Of a stretch of DNA of 64,000 bases, positions 21,385 through 32,361 are shown piece after piece (position 1 is the first letter of the stretch; each line of letters opens with the position of its first letter). The position numbers and the translations under genes were made by a program. The notes beneath the pieces were generated by a model that had not been told where the DNA came from, did not search any database, and was given only the letters and a program-made list of their open reading frames with translations. Source of the DNA: Salinicola tamaricis (GTDB lineage Bacteria > Pseudomonadota > Gammaproteobacteria > Pseudomonadales > Halomonadaceae); NCBI RefSeq assembly GCF_003006155.1, contig NZ_CP023559.1:558001-622000 (forward strand). Reading direction: 5' to 3'.

Positions 21385-24300
21385 TCAAGAGCGCTGTCCG
21401 TCGGCGTCAGAGCCCTCGTGCCGGCGCTTGAGCTTGGCACTGAGCCACAGCGTCACGCGCATGATCAGCACATAGGCCGCCGGCACGAACACGGTCGCCA
21501 GCACGGTGATCGAGATCATGCCGCCGACCACCGGCGTGCCGATCTGCTGCCGGCTCGCCGCGCTGGCCCCGGAGGCGAGCGCCAGCGGCAGGGTACCGCC
21601 GATGAATGCCAGCGAGGTCATCACGATGGGCCGGAAACGCTGGCGTGCCGCCACCTTGGCCGCCTCGATCACCGAGAGCCCGGCGTGCTTGCGCTGCTGC
21701 TCGGCGAACTCGACGATCAGAATGGCGTTCTTGGCCGCCAGCCCCACCACCACGAGTAGCCCCACCTGCAGGTAGACGCTAGTGCTGAGCCCCGCGAGCT
21801 GCACCGCCAGGATGGCGCCGATGAAGGCAAACGGCACCGCCGAGACCACCGCCAGCGGCAGCGTCCAGCTCTCGTACTGGGCGGCCAGGATCAAGAACAT
21901 CATGACCACGCCGAAGGAGAGCGCCAGCGTGGCCGCGGTGCCGACGTTGGCCTGCTGATACGCCTCCCCGGACCAACCCATGGCGTAGTCGGAGCCCAGC
22001 GTCTGTGCCACCACCTCCTGCATCGCCTGGACCGCCTGGCCCGAGCTGTAGCCCGGCGCCGGCCCGCCGGCGAACTGGGCCGCCGGGTAGACGTTGTAGC
22101 GCTGGAGCACCGTGGGCGCGTTCTCACGGGTCAGCGTGACCAGCTCGGAGAGCGGGATACGCTGACCATCGCCACCGCGCACGTAGACCTTGCTGATGTC
22201 TTCCGGGTTACGCCGGAAGTCGTCTTCCGACTGCAGGTAGACCTGAAAGTTACGGCTGGACCGCGTGAAGTAATTGACGAAGGCGCTACCGAAGGTGCTC
22301 GCCAGGGTGGTGTTGAGATCGGAGATATCCACACCCAGACTGCGCACCTTGTCGGTATCCACGGTGGCGCGATAGACCGGCACGTTGACATCCAGGGTCG
22401 AGAACGCCTGGCCGATCTCGGGGCGCTGATTGGCCGCCTGCATGATCTTGCCGGCCGCCGCCGCCAGCTGCTGCGGCGAGTCGCCGCCGTAGGACTGCAG
22501 GTACCCGGTGAAGCCGCCGGTGGGCGACAGCCCCTGAATCGGCGGCATGTTGAAGGCCATCGTCTGGCCGCCCTGGATCTGGGCCCCGATCTGCATGATC
22601 TTGCCGATCAGCTGGTCCGCGGTCACGCTGCGCTGCGACCACGGCTTCATGGTCACGAAGACCGTACCCTTGGCGGTGTTGGCCGAGCTCGACAGGATGT
22701 CGAAACCGGGGATGCCGACCACGTAGTTGATCCCCGGCACCTCCTCACGCAGGCGAGTGCTCAGCTCCTGGATATAGGCGTCGGTGCGCGACACCGAGGC
22801 GCCCGCCGGCAGCGTCACCGAGGCCAGCGCCACACCCTGGTCTTCGGTCGGCAGCAGGCCGCTGGGCAACTGGGCGTAGATCATCCATGACAGCACGCCG
22901 ACCCCGACCAGCCCTACCACCACCAGCCACAGCTGATGGATGAGGAAGTTGGTGATCGCCATGAACAGGTCAGTGACCTTCTCGAAGCCCTTGTTGAACC
23001 ACACAAAGGGCTTCTTGATCGCACGGATGAGCTTGGATTCACGGATGCGCTGATGGTTTTGCAGGAAGATCGCACTGATCGCCGGCGTGAACGACAGCGC
23101 CACCAGCGCCGAGATCGCCACCGAGATGGCGATGGTGATCGCAAACTGCTGATACATCTGCCCGGTGAGACCGCCCATGAAGCCCACCGGCACGAACACC
23201 GCGGTCATGATGAACGAGGTCGCGATGACCGCGCCCGAGACCTCTTTCATCGCCTCCAGCGCGGCGCTGAAGGGCGTGGCTTCCTCGTCCTCCTGCATGA
23301 TGCGTTCGACGTTCTCGATCACCACGATGGCATCGTCGACCACGATCCCGATCGCCAGGATCATCCCGAACAGCGACAGCAGGTTGATCGAGAAGTCGAG
23401 CAGATACATCCCGGCGAAGGTGCCCACCACCGAGATCGGCACCACCGACATCGCCACCAGCGTCGAACGCCAGCTCTGCAGGAACACGAACACGATCACC
23501 GCAACCAGCAGCAGCGCCTCGATGAAGGTGTGCTCGACCGACTGCACCGAGGCGTCGATGAACAGCGTGGTGTCGTAGGGGATCTCGTAGTCCAGCCCCG
23601 GCGGGAAGCGCTTCTTGAGCGTCGCCATCTCGCTCTTGACCTCACGCGCCACGTCGAGGGCATTGGCCCCGGGCTGGAGGTAGATGGCGATGGGCGCGAT
23701 CGGCTTGTTGTTGACGTAGCCCTGGATGCCGTAGGTGTTCTTGCCCAGCTCGACCCGGGCGACGTCACTCAGGCGCAGCGAAGAGCCGTCGGGATTGGTG
23801 CGCAGCAGAATGTTGCGGAACTGAGCGGCGCTGCTGAAGCGCCCTTCGGTGGTGATGGTATAGGTGTAGGGCGAGGGGTCGCTCTGCGGCTCGGCGCCGA
23901 TCTTGCCCGCGGCCACCACCGCGTTCTGGGCGCGGATCGCCGATGCCACCTCGGCCGGCGTCAGGTCGTACTGCGCCAACTTGTCAGGGTCGAGCCAGAC
24001 GCGCATGGCGAACTCCTGACTGCCGAGTACCTCGGCCTGCCCCACCCCAGGCAGCTGCTTGAGCGCATCGGTGATGTTGATGTTGGCGTAGTTGGTCAGG
24101 TAGAGCGAGTCATAGGCGTCACTGGCCGAGGTGACGGCAACGAACATCAGCACGCTGGAGGCGCGCTGCTCCACCGTCACGCCCTGCGACTGGACTTCGC
24201 TGGGCAGCTTGGAGAGCGCCTGCTGCACGCGGTTGTTGACGTTGATCTGCGCCGTCTGCGGGTTGGTCCCGATCTTGAAGTAGACGCTCATCGACATCTG

Positions 24301-24559
24301 ACCGCTGTCGGAGCTCGACGAGGTCAGGTAGATCATGTTCTCGGTGCCGTTGATCTCCTGCCTGCCAGGGTCGACGCCACGGTATCGGAGACCTCTGCGC
24401 ACTGGCCCCGGGTAGGTCGCCGAGACGCTGATCGTCGGTGGCACCACTGTGGATACTGCTCGATCGGCAGGGTCCGCATCGCCATCAGGCCGATCAGGAT
24501 GATGATGACCGAGTATGACCGGAAGATCGGCGCCTGATGAATACGCTGGAGAAATTCAT
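21385..24559 (-). CDS. RND multidrug efflux permease (AcrB/HAE1 type), N-terminal frameshifts
   Basis: Inner-membrane proton-drug antiporter of the HAE1 family, about 1058 aa reconstructed, the usual AcrB length. The intact part shows the conserved TM4 Asp-Asp pair in GIVVDDAIVVIENVERIM, VALSFTPAISAIFLQ, the porter domains, and the C-terminal GLAAKNAILIVEFAEQ. The true start is the ATG at 24559 (MNFSSVFIRR), which overlaps the acrA-like stop as TGATG. Between 24530 and 24360 the frame changes several times, with the family sequence continuing in pieces: PIFRSYSVIIILIGLMAMRT with LPIEQYPQ, then VPPTISVSATYPG, then AEVSDTVASTLA, then EINGTENMIYLTSSS. Together with the membrane fusion protein upstream it forms a tripartite pump needing a separate outer-membrane channel. 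Confidence 0.9.
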
Positions 24560-25864
24560 CAGTTGGCTCCGTTCTGGCCGCCATCGGTCTGGGCCCCTTG
24601 GGCGCCTTTACCGGTCTGGGCCCCTTCGGCCCCTTCGGCCCCCTCGCCGCCCTTGGCATCGGCCTTCTGCGAGGGATTCTCGCCAGCCTTGTCCTGGGGG
24701 TCCTCGGCGCTGCCGGAGAACGGCTGCGGGTCGATCTTGTCACCGGGTGAGACGCTGCCGATACCCGACACCACCACCCGGTCGCCGCTGTCGAGACCTT
24801 GGGTGATGATCTGCCAGTCGCCGGCGACCTCACCCAGCGAGACGAAACGCGCTTCGGCCTTGCCGTCGGCGTCGAGGATGTTACAACCTGCGGCCCCTTG
24901 AGCCCCTCGGTCACCGCCACCGCGGGCACCGAAGACGCCATAGCGCTTGACGTTGGGCAGGGTGACGCGCACGAACTGTCCGGGCAGGAACAGGCCATCC
25001 TGGTTGCGGAAGGTGGCTTCGGCCTGGACCGTGCTGGTGTTCTCGTCGACCCGAGAGCCGAGGAAGTCGAGTTCCCCGGCGAGCTTGAGCGGCTCGCGCG
25101 TGGCCGAGCCGGTGGACGGTGCGGTGAGCACCGCGGCGTCGGCTTCCTTGGCGCCGCGCTGCCGCTGGCGGCGCAGCGCGAAGGCGTCGTCGGCGGGCAG
25201 CGAGAAGCGTACTCGATGGGATTGAGCGGGGTGATCGTCGCCAGTTGCTGGGGCGGCTGCACCAGATTGCCCACGTTGACCTCGCTCGGCTGATCATGCC
25301 GCTGACCGGGGCATTGACCTGGGTGTAGCTCAAGTCGATCTGGGCGCTGTCCAGCGCCGCCTTGGCCTGGGCCAGCGACGCCTGGGCGGTGCGCAGATCG
25401 GCCTGGGACTGGTCCCGCTGCTGCTGGCTGACCGAGTTCTGTTTGTAGAGACGCGTGTAGCGCTCGGCATCGCGCTGCGCCCGGTAGAGCTCGGCCTGGG
25501 CACTCTGAACGTCGGCCTGGCGCTGCTCGACGGTCGCTTTATAGGGGGCGGGTTCGATGGTGAAGAGCTTGTCGCCCTTTTCGACCAGACTGCCCTCGCG
25601 ATAGTGACGCGCCTCGAGAATCCCCTCGACACGCCCCATCACCGTGACCTCCTGGTCACTGCGAATCATGCCCGGGTAGGTTTTGGACAGTCCGATATCG
25701 CGTGCCTTGACCTCCAGCACCTGGGCCTGGGTCGGCGGCTTCTGCTGCCCCTGCTGCTGGTCACCGGCACTGGATGACTCGTCACCGCCGCAGGCGGACA
25801 GTACGAGCGAAAGCAGTATCGCGCCACCGATACCGATGGGGCGATTCATGAGTGTAGGGCGCAT
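24559..25864 (-). CDS. RND efflux membrane fusion lipoprotein (AcrA type), frameshifted
   Basis: Periplasmic adaptor linking the RND permease to the outer-membrane channel. A lipoprotein signal ends LSLVLSACGG, with Cys near residue 25. The barrel-sandwich and alpha-hairpin regions follow (SKTYPGMIRSDQEVTVMGRV; Gln/Ala-rich coiled coil RQADVQSAQAELYRAQRDAE; QVNAPVSGMISR). After about 25275 the frame changes: VGNLVQPPQQLATITPLNPI, then TREPLKLAGELDFLGSRVDE in other frames. A further pair of indels lies around 24945-24880. The C-terminal tail is an unusual Gly/Ala/Glu/Gln low-complexity stretch. The start ATG 25864 has a GGAG site. It is divergent from the TetR regulator and translationally coupled to the permease gene. 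Confidence 0.85.
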
Positions 25865-25916
25865 GAGTCTCCGTCCTGGAAAGAGTGCCTAAGGGAATGT
25901 AGCGAGCTTACAGGCA

Positions 25917-25932
25917 TACATACATGAATGTA
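25917..25932. promoter_or_regulatory. Operator palindrome for the TetR-family efflux repressor
   Basis: TACATACATGAATGTA is a 16-bp palindrome with only one mismatched base pair (TACATnCATGnATGTA). It lies in the gap between the divergent acrA-like and tetR genes. It closely resembles the E. coli AcrR operator (TACATACATT-type half-sites), which supports an AcrR/TtgR-like repressor acting here on both promoters. Confidence 0.75.
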
Positions 25933-26043
25933 AACTTGCCGACGAATGGGGTATTCTCGCGCCAGGGACTCGACGCCACCCAGCAAGTACCGAGAAAGAT
26001 CGAGCCACACGCCGACTCCATCAACGCTGATGACGACACCACC

Positions 26044-26670
26044 ATGCCGAAACGCACCAAGGCCGAGGCCGAAGCCACCCGCGAGGCGCTGCTCGACGCC
26101 GCTGAGATCGTCTTTCTGGAACGCGGCGTCTCGCGCGCCTCGCTCGAGCAGATCGCGCGCCAGGCCGGCATGACCCGCGGCGCCGTCTACTGGCACTTCA
26201 AGAACAAGTCCGACCTGTTCCATGCCATGCTCGACCGGGTCAAGATGCCGCTGCGTCAGCTGCTCGACGACGTCGAGGACCCCGAGCGCCCGCACGCCCC
26301 GCTGACCAGCCTTCGCCTGGCCTGCCTGCACGCCCTCGAGCGCTTGCAGCGACCGCGCTCTCAGCGGGTGCACACCATTCTCTTCCACCGCTGCGAATCC
26401 TCGGGCGACATCGACATGCTGGGATTGCAGAGCCAGCTGGCCCAGGAGTGCTACGACACCATGGTCGAGCGCCTCGAACAGGCCCAGCGCGACGGTGCTT
26501 TGGGCAAGGACGTCGCCCCAGAGATCGCCTGCCGCATGTTGATGTCGATGTTTGGCGGCCTGATGCACGACTGGCTGCGCGATCCGACTCAATATCCCCT
26601 GGCCGAGATCGGCACGCGCATGATCGAGACCTTCTTCGCGCGCATCGCTCGCCTGCCCCACGAATCCTGA
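26044..26670 (+). CDS. TetR/AcrR-family efflux repressor
   Basis: 208-aa regulator, divergent from the efflux operon. The N-terminal helix-turn-helix is typical: TREALLDAAEIVFLERGVSR, then EQIARQAGMTRGAVYWHFKN (residues 10-55). The C-terminal ligand domain resembles AcrR, TtgR and MtrR in length and in the segment QRVHTILFHRCE. An in-frame ATG at 25924 lies inside the operator itself, so the start at 26044 (MPKRTKAEAEATREALL) is preferred. By analogy with AcrR it should repress the efflux genes and its own gene until a drug or other hydrophobic ligand binds. Confidence 0.88.
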   Translation: MPKRTKAEAEATREALLDAAEIVFLERGVSRASLEQIARQAGMTRGAVYWHFKNKSDLFHAMLDRVKMPLRQLLDDVEDPERPHAPLTSLRLACLHALERLQRPRSQRVHTILFHRCESSGDIDMLGLQSQLAQECYDTMVERLEQAQRDGALGKDVAPEIACRMLMSMFGGLMHDWLRDPTQYPLAEIGTRMIETFFARIARLPHES

Positions 26671-26756
26671 TCACTGAGCGTCGCCATATAGGTTTGGCTA
26701 CTGTAGCCGAACCTGGGCCGATGCGCGCGCCGGCGGGGTCGCCTCATACTCCCTGT

Positions 26757-27592
26757 TCAATCCGCCAGCACCCGCGCGGCGGCCCGCGCCACGCCATCGC
26801 GATAGCCGGCACCGAACAGATAGAGGTGGTTAAGCAGCGATAGAGCTGGAACAGCGCCTCGCGGCGTGACCAGTCGGCCGGACGCCGGCCGTCCCAATAG
26901 GCCTCGTGGAAGGCCGCGCCCGGATCGGAACAGACTCAGCATGGCCACGTCCACGTCGGGATAGTGACGATAGACTGCCGGGTCGATGATCGCCGGCCCG
27001 CGCGGCGTGAACAGCACGTTGCCCGACCACAGATCGCCGTGCACCAGCGATGGCGGCTGGTCCGCGAGCCAGCTCTCCAGCGTCGCGGCGACTCGTTCGA
27101 CCCTTGCCGCCAGCGCCGCGTCCAGCAGGCCTCGGTCGCGGCAGACGCGCACCGCGGCAGCAGCCGGCGCTCGCGCTGGAAGTCACGGCCATCGGCCAGT
27201 GCAGCGTTGGCTGCGGGGTGAGCCCGCAGGCGTTGTCGCGCGCCCAGCCGTGATCGGCACCCGGCTCGCGGGTGGCGGCATGCAGCTGCCTCAGCCCCTC
27301 GCCGAGCCGGGCGCCATCGCGCGCCCACTGGCGTCGAGCGCCTCCATCACCAGCAGGTCCCCGGCCAGCGCCATCACCCGCGGGACCACCAGGGCATCGG
27401 CCGCCGCAGCCAGGGCGGCGAGCCCATCCGCCTCCCCGGCGAGCCGCTCGGGCCGATCACGTTTGACGATCAGCGGCGTCGCCGCCGCCAGCGCCAAACG
27501 CCGGCACCGCTGTCGCCACCGGAAAGCGGCGTCAGATCGCCACGGAAGGCGTCATCGAGTTCAGCGAGACGTTGCGCGAGTGTCTGCGTCAT
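26757..27592 (-). CDS. Fructosamine kinase family protein, frameshifted
   Basis: Likely phosphorylates sugar adducts on lysines so that they break down, repairing glycated protein. Pieces of one gene lie in different frames: start MTQTLAQRLAELDDAFRGDL with PLSGGDSGAG (ATG 27592), then PLIVKRDRPERLAGEADGLA, HAATREPGADHGWARDNACG, and the kinase core PSLVHGDLWSGNVLF with the catalytic Asp in HGD and IIDPAVYRHYPDVDVAMLSLF. The C-terminal piece again changes frame (FQLYRCL-type, then YRDGVARAAARVLAD). At least four small indels are needed. The reconstructed length, about 278 aa, fits the family (about 290). It is the last gene of a minus-strand run after the KefB-type antiporter. High cytosolic glucose from trehalose or glycogen turnover would make such repair useful; that link is inference. 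Confidence 0.72.
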
Positions 27593-29403
27593 CGGGTCTT
27601 CCTCACTGTCGTTGGCGGCGTGCTCGCCGTCGCCAGTCTTGCCGTGGCCGCGGTCGAGCTCCTGCTGGAACAACGACTTGAACTCCTCCATGGCGGCTTT
27701 CTCGGTCGCCATCAGCTGTTCGGTGTCGTTGCGATGGGTGTAGGTATCTTGAGCAGTTGATTGTCGAAATCGCGGAAGGTACGCACCGCATTGATCGCGT
27801 TGGAGCTCGGGTAGCCCATGCCCTTGAGCACCTCGACACTCATCTCCATGCTCGAGGCAAGGTTTCACGCACCACCCCATCCACGCCCAGCTCCATCATC
27901 TTCCAGGCGTGATGACGGTTGCGCGCGCGGGCGTAGACCTGAGCTGGGGGGAAATGCGTCTTGGCCCAGACGCGCGATGGTCAGCGCCGCCTGCTCGTCG
28001 TTGACCGCGATCACCAGTAGCTGCGCCTTGTCGATGCCCGCTGCGCGCAGCAGATCCAGGCGCGTGGCATCGGCGTAGAAGATACGCGAGCCGAAGCGGC
28101 GGATGAACTCGACCTGGGTGATATTGGGGTCGAGGGCGGTGAAGGCGATGCCCTGCATCTTGAGCATGCGCCCCACCATCTGCCCGAAGCGGCCGAGACC
28201 GGCGATCACCACCGGCGGCGTCTCCTCGCCGAAGTCAGTGTCGAAGGGGCGCGTCTCCTTGAGCCGATTGCCCAGCGTTTCGCCCAGTTGATAGAGAAAC
28301 GGCGTCGCCGCCATGCTCAGGGTGACCGCGGCGATGCACAGGCTGGCAATGCGCTGATCGATCACCCCGGCGGCGACGGCGGCGGTGAGCAGCACGAAGT
28401 CGAACTCGCCGCCCTGGGCAATCACCGTCGCCAGGCGCGGAATCTCGGTGCGCGGCAGCTTCGCCAGTAGCCCGATCGCCGCCAGCACCAGCATCTTGAC
28501 CAGGGTCATCGCCAGCGCCAGGCCGATCACCAGCAGCACGTTGTCGACCACCAGGGCGAGATTCACCGACATCCCCACGGCGATGAAGAACAGCCCCAGC
28601 AGCAGCCCCTTGAACGGCTCGATATTGGCTTCGAGCTCGTGGCGATAAGGGGTGTCCGCCAGCATCACACCACCGAGGAAGGCGCCCAACGCCATCGACA
28701 GCCCCGCCCACTCCATCGCCAGCGCCATGCCGAGAACCAGAAAGAGCGCGGCGGCGGTGAATATCTCGTGAATATCGCTGCGCGCGATCAACGCCAGCAC
28801 CCGTGGAAACACCAGCCGCCCGAACACGATCGCGGCGACCACGATGGCGACGCTGCGCGCCATGATCCAGATATCGTCTGGCGCGGCATCCACGCGCCCG
28901 GCGAGAAATGGCAGCAGCGCCAGCAGCGGAATCACCGCCAGATCCTGGAACAGCAGCATGGCGAAGGCGCTCTGGCCATGGGGCGTGGCCAACTGGCGCC
29001 GCTCGTTGAGCACCTGCAGCGCGAAAGCGGTCGACGACAGTGCCAGCGTCAGGCCGAGAAAGATCGCGATGCTCGGCGGCAACCCCAGCAGCAGGCCGAT
29101 CGGTGTCAGCAGCGCGGCACAGCCGGCGAGCTGCAGCGACCCCAATCCGAACAGGCGCTTGCGCATCGACCACAAGCGCTTGGGCTCCAGCTCGAGGCCG
29201 ATGATGAACAACAGCATCACCACGCCGAACTCGGAGAAGTGCAGCACCGTCTCGGGCTCGGAGATGAAGCCGCTCACCGAGGGACCAGCGATCAGCCCGA
29301 TGCACAGATAGCCCAGAATCGAGCCCAGCCTCAGGCGCTGGAACAGCGGTACCGCGATAATAGCGGCGCCCAGCAGCACGGCAGCTTCAGTGAGAAAATC
29401 CAT
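27589..29403 (-). CDS. CPA2 monovalent cation:proton antiporter (KefB/KefC type), C-terminal frameshifts
   Basis: Membrane antiporter with 12-13 helices (residues 1-385): motifs GPSVSGFISEPE, ALSSTAFALQVLNER, LLFQDLAVIPLLALLP and AQGGEFDFVLLTAA. It is followed by a cytosolic TrkA-N Rossmann domain (VVIAGLGRFGQMVGRML, residues 399-415). The frame is lost near 27945; homology continues in other frames (VYARARNRHHAWKMMELGVD, then MEMSVEVLKGMGYPSSNAIN) and into a hydrophilic tail (KAAMEEFKSLFQQELDRGHG). The end is not certain: an ATGA overlap with the next gene, placing the stop at 27589-27591, is predicted if one more indel is corrected. KefB/C proteins are glutathione-gated K+ efflux systems that protect against electrophiles such as methylglyoxal, a product of high sugar flux. 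Confidence 0.8.
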
Positions 29404-29436
29404 CGTTTGTCGGTCCTCGTCACGGCGTGGGCGCCG

Positions 29437-30644
29437 TCAATCTTCGTGGTTCGCCGCGGCTTCATCACCCGCCGGTGGCTGGCGGAAGGGTAGCCGCCCG
29501 CGGCACTGCTCGAGATACGCCTCCACATAGGCGCGCTCCTCGCGGCAGAACTGTGTCACCGCCTCGCGGAAGCCATCGTGTTCCAGATAGTGCAGCGACC
29601 GGCTCAGCGCCGGGGCGAAACCGCGGGTGAGCTTGTGTTCGCCCTGGGTGCCCGGGTCGAAGCGCGACAGCCCGCGCGCCAGGCAGTGCTCGATACCCTG
29701 GTAGTAGCAGGTCTCGAAGTGCAAGAAATCCGCCGCCACCTCGCTGCCCCAGTAGCGGCCGTACAGCGCGTCATCGCCCTCGAAGCAGAGCGCCGCGGCC
29801 ACCGCCCGACCATCGATGCTGGCCCTGACCAGCATCATCGCATCGCCCAGGGTGTCGCGCAGCCGGGTGAAGAAATCGAGATTGAGATAGGGGTGCTGGC
29901 CGCGTTCGAGGTAGGTCATGCAGTAGCAGCGGTAGAACTGGTCCAGCGCAGCCTCATCGATCGCCGCGCCGCTGAGGCGCTCGAATACGAAGCCCTGCTC
30001 CGCCAGCCGCCGACGCTCGCGCCGGATCTCCTTGCGCTTGCGCGAGCTCATGCCGGCAAGGAAACCCTCGAAGTCACCATAATCGGCATCGCGCCAGGTG
30101 AACTGTACCGCGCAGCGTTCGAGCAGCGGCGCCCCGAATTCGCTTGCCACGCCGCCACCTCGGCGTCATCGGCGAACAGCAGATGCCAGCTCTGCATGCC
30201 GCTGGCGCGCAGTGCCGGCCCCAGCGCCGCGATCACCGCCGCATACGACTCATCGGCGACCACGCCCAGGCGCGGCCCACTCGCCGGGGTGAATGGGATC
30301 GCCGACAGCGACTTGGGGTAGTAGTCGCCGCCGGCGCGCTCCCAGGCATCCGCCCAGGCCCAATCGAATACGTATTCGCCGCGCGAGTGCCACTTGGCAT
30401 AGCGCGGCAACACCGCCACCAGCCGCGCACCGCGATAGACCACTAGATGATCCGGCGACCAACCTGTCTCGGCGCAGGCACAGCCACACGCCTCGAGCGC
30501 GACGAGAAACTCGTGGCGTAGAAACGGATAGCCCGTGCCCACCACCGCGTTCCAGCTGGCCGCCTCCAGTGCTGCCAGGCTGTCGAGCCGCACGATTCGC
30601 AGCGCCGCCTGCGGCGCTTCTCGATGCGCTCCCTGCTGTGCCAT
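29437..30644 (-). CDS. Peptidogalycan/GNAT-like protein (COG3146, DUF482), one frameshift
   Basis: Acyltransferase-like protein of about 402 aa reconstructed; the family has two GNAT-like folds and is annotated as peptidogalycan biosynthesis or recognition, with no proven reaction. The N-terminal part starts MAQQGAHREAPQAALRIVRL, with GYPFLRHEFLVALE and PRYAKWHSRGEYVFDWAWAD. The frame shifts near 30148 and continues with SEFGAPLLERCAVQFTWRDA, MSSRKRKEIRRERRRLAEQG and ETCYYQGIEHCLARGLSRFD. These motifs are family hallmarks. The start ATG at 30644 has a GGAGGGGG site. It lies 33 bp upstream of the antiporter gene and is probably co-transcribed with it. Confidence 0.82.
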
Positions 30645-30798
30645 GTCGATACCCCCTCCCGTGTTACCGCCCGTGCCACTCGCACCGCCGTTCCGCGCTG
30701 ACAGCCTAGTCGATAGCCCGCCGGGAGCGGCACCGAAAACGTCGAGAGCATCCGGCAAGCGTGCGATACTCAGGGGCATCGCCAGCGACGCCACGACG

Positions 30799-31101
30799 AT
30801 GGATACCATGAACGACCTGCACCCCACCCCACCGCCGTCACCGCCCGGCCCCACCAACGTGATGGCGCTGGTCGCCTTCGCGCTCAGCGTGCTCGGTACC
30901 CTGGTGCCGCCGGCCGCGCTGGGCGGCGTGGTCTGCGGTCATCTCGCCCGTCACCAGATCCGTGCACGTCAGGAGTCCGGCGACAGCTGGGCGCTGGCGG
31001 GGCTGATCCTGGGCTATCTGCTGATTTTGCTGTCGCTGGCCGGGATTTTGCTGTTCGGCGGCTTCGTCGCGACAATGTTCGGTATCATGGCCTTCATGTA
31101 A
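30799..31101 (+). CDS. Small DUF4190 membrane protein
   Basis: About 100 aa. After a Pro-rich cytosolic start (residues 6-20) two hydrophobic helices are seen: NVMALVAFALSVLGTLVPPA and the C-terminal WALAGLILGYLLILLSLAGI, separated by CGHLARHQIRARQESGDSWA. The CGHLARxQIRxxxESG loop between two helices is the DUF4190 signature. Its function is unknown. Two ATGs (30799 and 30808) are possible starts. It is divergent from the GNAT-like gene and 62 bp upstream of pncB. Confidence 0.75.
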   Translation: MDTMNDLHPTPPPSPPGPTNVMALVAFALSVLGTLVPPAALGGVVCGHLARHQIRARQESGDSWALAGLILGYLLILLSLAGILLFGGFVATMFGIMAFM

Positions 31102-31163
31102 TCGCCGCGAGCGACCCGGAGAGCACCGGCTCAGCGACTCGACCACGCCGTAGACGAGACTTC

Positions 31164-32336
31164 ATGCTAACTTCGCTTCTGGACAACGACTTCTACAAGA
31201 TCACGATGCAGAATGCCGTGATCAAGCGCTTTCCCTATGCACAGGCGCGCTACGCTTTCATCAACCGCGGCGAGCACGCCTTCCCCGAGGGCTTCGGCGA
31301 GGTACTGCGCGTTGCAGTCGACGCCATGGCCGAGCTCACCCTCGGCGAGGACGAAAAGCGCTATCTCGAGCAGACCTGCCCCTACCTCGACCCCACCTAT
31401 CTCGATTTCCTCGCCGGCTTCCGCTACAACCCCGACGAGGTCACCATCGTCCAGAACGGCAGCGAGCTGTCGGTGACCATGGAGGGGCTGTGGTATCGCA
31501 CCATTCTGTGGGAAGTGCCATTGATGGCGCTGATCAGCGAGCTCTGGTATCGCCTGCGCCAGGTGCCGCGTGACGACGATGCCACGGTCGAGACACGCAC
31601 CCGAGACAAGATCGAGCAGTACCAGCGCCTGGGGCTCAAGATCGCCGAATTCGGCACCCGGCGGCGCTTCTCCTTCGACGTCCAGGATCGCGTGGTGGGC
31701 GCCCTGCGCCACCACGGCGGCAGCGCCTTCAGCGGCACCAGTAACGTGATGCTGGCGATGCGCCATGGCGTCAAGCCGATCGGTACCCACGCCCACGAGT
31801 GGTTCATGTTTCACGGCGCGCGTTTCGGCTTCAAGATGGCCAACAGTCTGGCGCTGGAGCACTGGGTCGATGTCTATCGCGGCGATCTGGGCATCGCACT
31901 GACCGACACCTTCACCTCGAAGGCGTTCTTCGAGAGCTTCGACAAGAAGTTCGCCAAGCTCTTCGACGGCGTGCGCCACGACAGCGCCGACCCGATCGAT
32001 TTCGCCTCCCAGACCATCGCCCACTACGAGCGCCTGGGCATCGACCCGCGCAGCAAGACCATCATCTTCTCCGACGCCTTGACGCCGGAGCGGGTCGAAC
32101 GGATCCACGCCTTCTGCAAGGATCGCATCGGCATGGCCTTCGGTATCGGCACCAACTTCACCAACGACGTCGGCGCGACGCCGATGAACATGGTGATCAA
32201 GATGGTCGAGGCGCGCCCGGAGGGGCAGCACTGGCTGCCGGTGGTCAAGCTCTCGGACGTGCCCGACAAGCACACCGGCGATCCGGAGATGATTGCCCTG
32301 GCCCAGCGTGTGCTGGCGCTCAATCATCGCGCCTGA
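31164..32336 (+). CDS. pncB: Nicotinate phosphoribosyltransferase PncB
   Basis: Converts nicotinate and PRPP, with ATP, to nicotinate mononucleotide in NAD salvage. The protein is 390 aa with the family N-terminus LLDNDFYKITMQNAV. GTHAHEWFMFHGARFGF carries the regulatory His phosphorylated in this family, SGTSNVMLAMRHG precedes it, and ALTDTFTSKAFF and GVRHDSADPIDFA form the PRPP and product pocket. FGIGTNFTNDVG closes the barrel. The reading frame is intact. It converges on the dienelactone hydrolase gene with a hairpin between them. Confidence 0.95.
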   Translation: MLTSLLDNDFYKITMQNAVIKRFPYAQARYAFINRGEHAFPEGFGEVLRVAVDAMAELTLGEDEKRYLEQTCPYLDPTYLDFLAGFRYNPDEVTIVQNGSELSVTMEGLWYRTILWEVPLMALISELWYRLRQVPRDDDATVETRTRDKIEQYQRLGLKIAEFGTRRRFSFDVQDRVVGALRHHGGSAFSGTSNVMLAMRHGVKPIGTHAHEWFMFHGARFGFKMANSLALEHWVDVYRGDLGIALTDTFTSKAFFESFDKKFAKLFDGVRHDSADPIDFASQTIAHYERLGIDPRSKTIIFSDALTPERVERIHAFCKDRIGMAFGIGTNFTNDVGATPMNMVIKMVEARPEGQHWLPVVKLSDVPDKHTGDPEMIALAQRVLALNHRA

Positions 32337-32361
32337 GCGCTCTGGGCCTGCCCGTGACGGC

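Noticed and set aside
22936..24537. 533-codon plus-strand open frame opposite acrB
   Set aside because: Composition rich in His, Arg, Asp and Gln with no membrane or domain pattern; a mirror of the efflux permease codons.
25924..26043. N-terminal extension of the TetR regulator
   Set aside because: The upstream ATG lies inside the operator palindrome and the 40 extra residues precede the normal helix-turn-helix start.
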